Assembly: GCF_019278525.1 (NCBI RefSeq)
Contig: NZ_CP058986.1
Location: 1,770,001 to 1,834,000, forward strand
DNA from: Polaribacter sp. HaHaR_3_91
GTDB taxonomy: Bacteria; Bacteroidota; Bacteroidia; Flavobacteriales; Flavobacteriaceae
Reading direction: 5' to 3'
Length of the DNA: 64,000 bases
Shown here: positions 61,671 to 64,000 of the stretch, piece by piece
Position numbering within the stretch: position 1 is the first letter of the stretch
How the letters are laid out: every line of letters starts with the position of its first letter
Translations under genes and position numbers: made by a program
The notes under the pieces: model-generated
Told to the model about the DNA's origin: nothing
Database searches by the model: none
Seen by the model: only the letters and a program-made list of their open reading frames with translations

Positions 61671-61699
61671 GAGCTAGGCAAAAACCTTTAAAATTAAAT

Positions 61700-62038
61700 A
61701 TGGAATTAATTTATAAAAATAAATATGGAGCAAGTTATAAAGTAAATAAATACCCAAACCAAAATTATGAAATGCAAATAGTTATTGGCTCTGTAGGAGT
61801 TTTTATGGCAGAAAATGAACTAGATAATTTATTAGATGTTGTTCGAGGATCTCATGTTCCTTGTAATTGTGACAGCTGCAAAGGAGAACGATGTAATAAA
61901 ATTTGGACTACAAGTGAATTAGTTGATACTTGTATTAAAGTGGATGACACAATTTTAGGGCTTTTAGAGGATTTAATTTTAGGTACTCAATTTATTTTAA
62001 ATATAGACGATATTTTAGATGAGTATAGAATTAAATAG
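61700..62038 (+). CDS. small protein with CxCx2Cx4C motif, function unknown
   Basis: Not recognised. A 112-residue soluble acidic protein with a cysteine cluster C55-x-C57-x2-C60-x4-C65 in HVPCNCDSCKGERCNKIW, plus C78. The cluster could bind a metal or an iron-sulfur centre. The N-terminal half is predicted beta-strand, the C-terminal half helical and leucine-rich. It is the first gene after the operator-flanked promoter, and its end lies eight bases before the chosen start of the methyltransferase. Context suggests a metal-limitation response. Confidence 0.7.
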   Translation: MELIYKNKYGASYKVNKYPNQNYEMQIVIGSVGVFMAENELDNLLDVVRGSHVPCNCDSCKGERCNKIWTTSELVDTCIKVDDTILGLLEDLILGTQFILNIDDILDEYRIK

Positions 62039-62045
62039 AGTATTT

Positions 62046-62732
62046 ATGAAAGAAGAATTAATAGAATCGGTTGATAAAGAAGAATTAAATCAATTGGCAC
62101 AGCAACTTCGTTGTCCAAAGGGAGAAAAGGGTATTTTTATAGGTGAGTTATTAAGCGACACTAATAAAGGTATGGTTTTAGAAAGTGTGAAATTACTTGA
62201 TGTACAAGATAAAGATAGGGTATTAGAATTGGGGCATGGAAATGCTTCTCATTTACCCGATGTACTAAAACAGGCTAGTGAATTGAAATATTTTGGAATG
62301 GAGATATCTGAAATTATGCAACAACAAGCAGTAAAAATAAATGCAAAATACATTAAGAAAAGGGTTGCATTATTTTTATTATACAATGGACTAAACATTC
62401 CATATGTTGTTAATTTTTTTCATAAAATTATTACTGTAAATACTATATATTTTTGGACAAATCCCATAGATTTTTTAACAGAAATACACAGAGTACTTAA
62501 ATCTAATGGTGTTTTTGTAGTGTCTTTTGCCAATAGTAGTTTTATGAAACAACTTCCTTTTGTTGCTAATACAAACGTTTTTAGTCTTTATGATCATGAA
62601 ACGTTTATAAACCTAATAGCTGAGACTGATTTTAAGTTAGTAAAGATTAAAAATAAAACAGAAACAGTAAAAAGTAAAACGGGAGAGTGGGTCAGTAGAG
62701 AGTATTCTATTGCAGTATTACGAAAAAATTAA
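62046..62732 (+). CDS. class I SAM-dependent methyltransferase
   Basis: About 228 residues. The SAM-binding motif is VLELGHGNASHL (59-70), followed by YFGMEISEIM (motif II acidic residue) and a late LTEIHRVLKSNGVFVVSF block, typical of the UbiE-like Methyltransf_11 group. The substrate is unknown. An ATG 27 bases earlier overlaps the preceding gene and is an alternative start. Placement behind the same repressor-type promoter as the Cys-motif protein implies joint expression. Confidence 0.82.
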   Translation: MKEELIESVDKEELNQLAQQLRCPKGEKGIFIGELLSDTNKGMVLESVKLLDVQDKDRVLELGHGNASHLPDVLKQASELKYFGMEISEIMQQQAVKINAKYIKKRVALFLLYNGLNIPYVVNFFHKIITVNTIYFWTNPIDFLTEIHRVLKSNGVFVVSFANSSFMKQLPFVANTNVFSLYDHETFINLIAETDFKLVKIKNKTETVKSKTGEWVSREYSIAVLRKN

Positions 62733-62977
62733 ATCTCTTTATTTTCAATCAAAAAATGTCTAAGAATCTTTATTTATACAAACAATAAAAATAACTAACA
62801 GAACAGATCTGATTACAGCTTCATCCGTTAGGAATTAAAGCTTATTTTAATATGTTTTATAATCTTCTCCTTAAAGTTTTGTATTCAATGTGTTTATTAG
62901 CACTACTGTTTTTCTCTTCCATATAAATTTCTTATTTATCAATAAAAGATGAAATATTTAAACTTCATATTTTCTCC

Positions 62978-63017
62978 ATTCAAAGCTTACTATTTTATAT
63001 AACAGTAAGCTTTGAAT
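62978..63017. repeat. inverted repeat with 14-bp perfect arms
   Basis: ATTCAAAGCTTACT and its exact complement are separated by 12 bases. The downstream 20 bases are T-rich but not a clean T-run. It may terminate the methyltransferase transcript from far away or be a remnant of a mobile element. Confidence 0.6.
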
Positions 63018-63197
63018 AGAGATTATTTTTTATTTAGTTGGAACATATTTTTTTCATAAATCTATGTTTTTATATCTAAAAAAGAAGCGGTTTTATATCT
63101 TTTATTGACAATAATGTTTTAAATTTTATGATTATATATTTATAGTAAAATATTTAAGTTAATTACAATTTATAAAAAATTATTCACTTTTAATAAA

Positions 63198-63223
63198 TGA
63201 ATGAACATTTATTCATAACTTTG
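63198..63223 (+). promoter_or_regulatory. predicted TetR operator abutting a -7 box
   Basis: TGAATGAAC-ATTTATTCA (63198-63215) is an 18-base imperfect palindrome (seven of nine pairs), immediately followed by TAACTTTG (63216-63223), which fits the -7 consensus. No TTG partner is present at 17-20 bases. The layout suggests the downstream regulator represses its own operon. Confidence 0.55.
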
Positions 63224-63244
63224 TATTGGAAAATAATTCTAAGT

Positions 63245-63829
63245 ATGGCGCGTAAAATTGATGAAGATAAAATAGCAAGAATTAAAGATGCGATTATGCA
63301 TACCATTGTAGAACATGGTATTGAAGCAACTACAATTGCTATGATTGCTAAAAAAGCAAACGTAAGTGGTGGGTATTTGTATAGAACTTATACGGGTAAA
63401 CAAGATTTAATAAATGAACTCTATCGTGATAAGGTAAACTCTTTATATAAAGAGCTAGAATATTTATTAACCATAAACACAGATACTATTAAACCACTTA
63501 TAGAAGAGTTTATTAGAAATAGAGTTACTTACTTTTTAGAAGAGCCAAATGCTTCAAAATTTTTTTATCAATTGTTACATAATGAAAACTTTTTTGCATC
63601 AGAAATCATTAAAGAAAAAAGTGCTGAGTTAATGAATAGCATCAAAATAATTGGAGTGAAATCTGGTGAGATTTCGAAAGAAACAACGGTGTATCAATTG
63701 CATTATCACATTTTGGTCTATGCCGTGGATTATATCAATTTTACAAGAAAAAATATTTTTGGAGAACAAGAAGTTACTATAGATGATGTAGATAAACTAA
63801 CTGATAATATTTTAAATATTTTAAAATAA
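63245..63829 (+). CDS. TetR/AcrR-family transcriptional regulator
   Basis: A 194-residue repressor. The N-terminal helix-turn-helix is clear: IKDAIMHTIVEHGIEATTIAMIAKKANVSGGYLYRTYTGKQDLINELY. The C-terminal ligand domain is variable. The ATG giving ARKIDEDKIARIKD is preferred; an upstream ATG lies inside the predicted operator and before the -7 box. A TolC-type gene follows after 27 bases, so this is probably the local repressor of a tripartite efflux operon. Confidence 0.9.
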   Translation: MARKIDEDKIARIKDAIMHTIVEHGIEATTIAMIAKKANVSGGYLYRTYTGKQDLINELYRDKVNSLYKELEYLLTINTDTIKPLIEEFIRNRVTYFLEEPNASKFFYQLLHNENFFASEIIKEKSAELMNSIKIIGVKSGEISKETTVYQLHYHILVYAVDYINFTRKNIFGEQEVTIDDVDKLTDNILNILK

Positions 63830-63856
63830 GTGAATATCAATTTAAAAAATAAATCA

Positions 63857-64000
63857 ATGAAATTGAATGGAATAGGAGTGTTTTTCTCTGTTGTATTAGG
63901 TTTTATAACAACATTTACAAACGCCCAAGATATTACCTTAAGGCAAGCGTATGACTTAATGTTGTCTAAAAACGGAGATGCAAAAGCCTCTAGCTTTGAA
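63857..64000 (+). CDS. TolC-family outer membrane protein, 3'-truncated
   Basis: Only the first 48 codons are visible. A signal peptide (GVFFSVVLGFITTFTNAQ) is followed by DITLRQAYDLMLSKNGDAKAS, the usual N-terminal start of OEP/TolC helices. It is expected to be followed by membrane-fusion and RND or ABC pump genes outside the window. Confidence 0.8.
   Translation, partial: MKLNGIGVFFSVVLGFITTFTNAQDITLRQAYDLMLSKNGDAKASSFE

Larger units (their letters stand above)
61113..61699. other. divergent regulatory region of 587 bases
   Basis: Lies between the receptor gene and the Cys-motif protein gene. It holds two outward-facing consensus promoters and three TTTAGA-type palindromes, listed separately. 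The middle 400 bases are A+T-rich with no gene or RNA recognised. Confidence 0.7.
62733..63244. other. intergenic stretch of 512 bases
   Basis: Between the methyltransferase and tetR. It contains a 14-bp inverted repeat and the tetR control site, described separately; the rest shows no gene or RNA. Confidence 0.6.

Noticed and set aside
1..64000. CRISPR arrays, tRNA/rRNA genes, transposases, phage structural genes, type IX secretion core genes
   Set aside because: No repeat-spacer pattern, cloverleaf-type sequence or matching protein was seen in any gap or reading frame.

Overview
The window comes from a low-GC member of the Bacteroidota, almost certainly a marine Flavobacteriaceae (Polaribacter/Tenacibaculum-like). 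The reasons are the A+T-rich coding sequence, the weak Shine-Dalgarno signals, several promoters that fit the Bacteroidota pattern TTG-N19/20-TAnnTTTG, a PorV/PorQ-type outer membrane protein, a DUF4105/Lnb protein, a TonB-dependent receptor with an N-terminal carboxypeptidase-regulatory-like domain, and the flavobacterial gene order kdsD-tatC-CMD-lptB and yidC-pyrG-rpmH-carB. The genus is inferred; the family is well supported.

Region 1 (1-30.8 kb, all + strand) is a large surface-polysaccharide locus, entered midway. It holds a dTDP-amino-sugar aminotransferase/acetyltransferase pair, an ABC exporter (Wzm/Wzt with a C-terminal glycan-recognition extension), GT32 and GT11 transferases, a neuB-neuC-neuA set for a CMP-nonulosonate (sialic-acid-type) sugar, an asparagine-synthase-like protein, a GT-B enzyme with an HP motif, eight GT4/GT4-like transferases and one GT2, a Wzy/WaaL-type polymerase or ligase, a CapK-like adenylate-forming enzyme, two separate MBOAT + SGNH acylation pairs, and a terminal WcaJ/WbaP-type initiating phosphoglycosyltransferase. 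Most genes touch or overlap, so long transcripts are likely. The product is inferred to be an O-acylated, fucosylated polysaccharide containing an acidic nonulosonate.

Region 2 (30.8-44.4 kb) is housekeeping: Lnb-like protein, PorV/PorQ protein, YheT-like hydrolase, phosphatidylserine synthase, a GAF histidine kinase, LptB, a CMD protein, TatC, KdsD, RecQ (with no zinc-site cysteines), a ZIP transporter and two methyltransferases.

Region 3 (44.4-48 kb) is an accessory pocket between the rRNA methyltransferase-like gene and yidC. It contains two copies of a dispersed intergenic repeat, a small DUF6567-like lipoprotein, and a 769-residue ATPase. That ATPase has a zinc hook and an R-x3-E...H signature like the anticodon nucleases RloC/PrrC, making it the strongest defence candidate here.

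Region 4 (48-55.1 kb) holds yidC, pyrG, rpmH and carB, with back-to-back consensus promoters between pyrG and rpmH and clear terminators.

Region 5 (55.1-62.7 kb) looks like an iron/siderophore uptake operon: TonB receptor, two small membrane proteins, a PepSY-type membrane protein and a flavodoxin. It is divergent from a two-gene unit (Cys-motif small protein plus SAM methyltransferase). Three related TTTAGA-type palindromes sit on the two promoters, suggesting one shared metalloregulator. Region 6 (62.7-64 kb) starts a TetR-TolC efflux operon that runs off the window end. No tRNA, rRNA, CRISPR array, transposase or prophage genes were seen.
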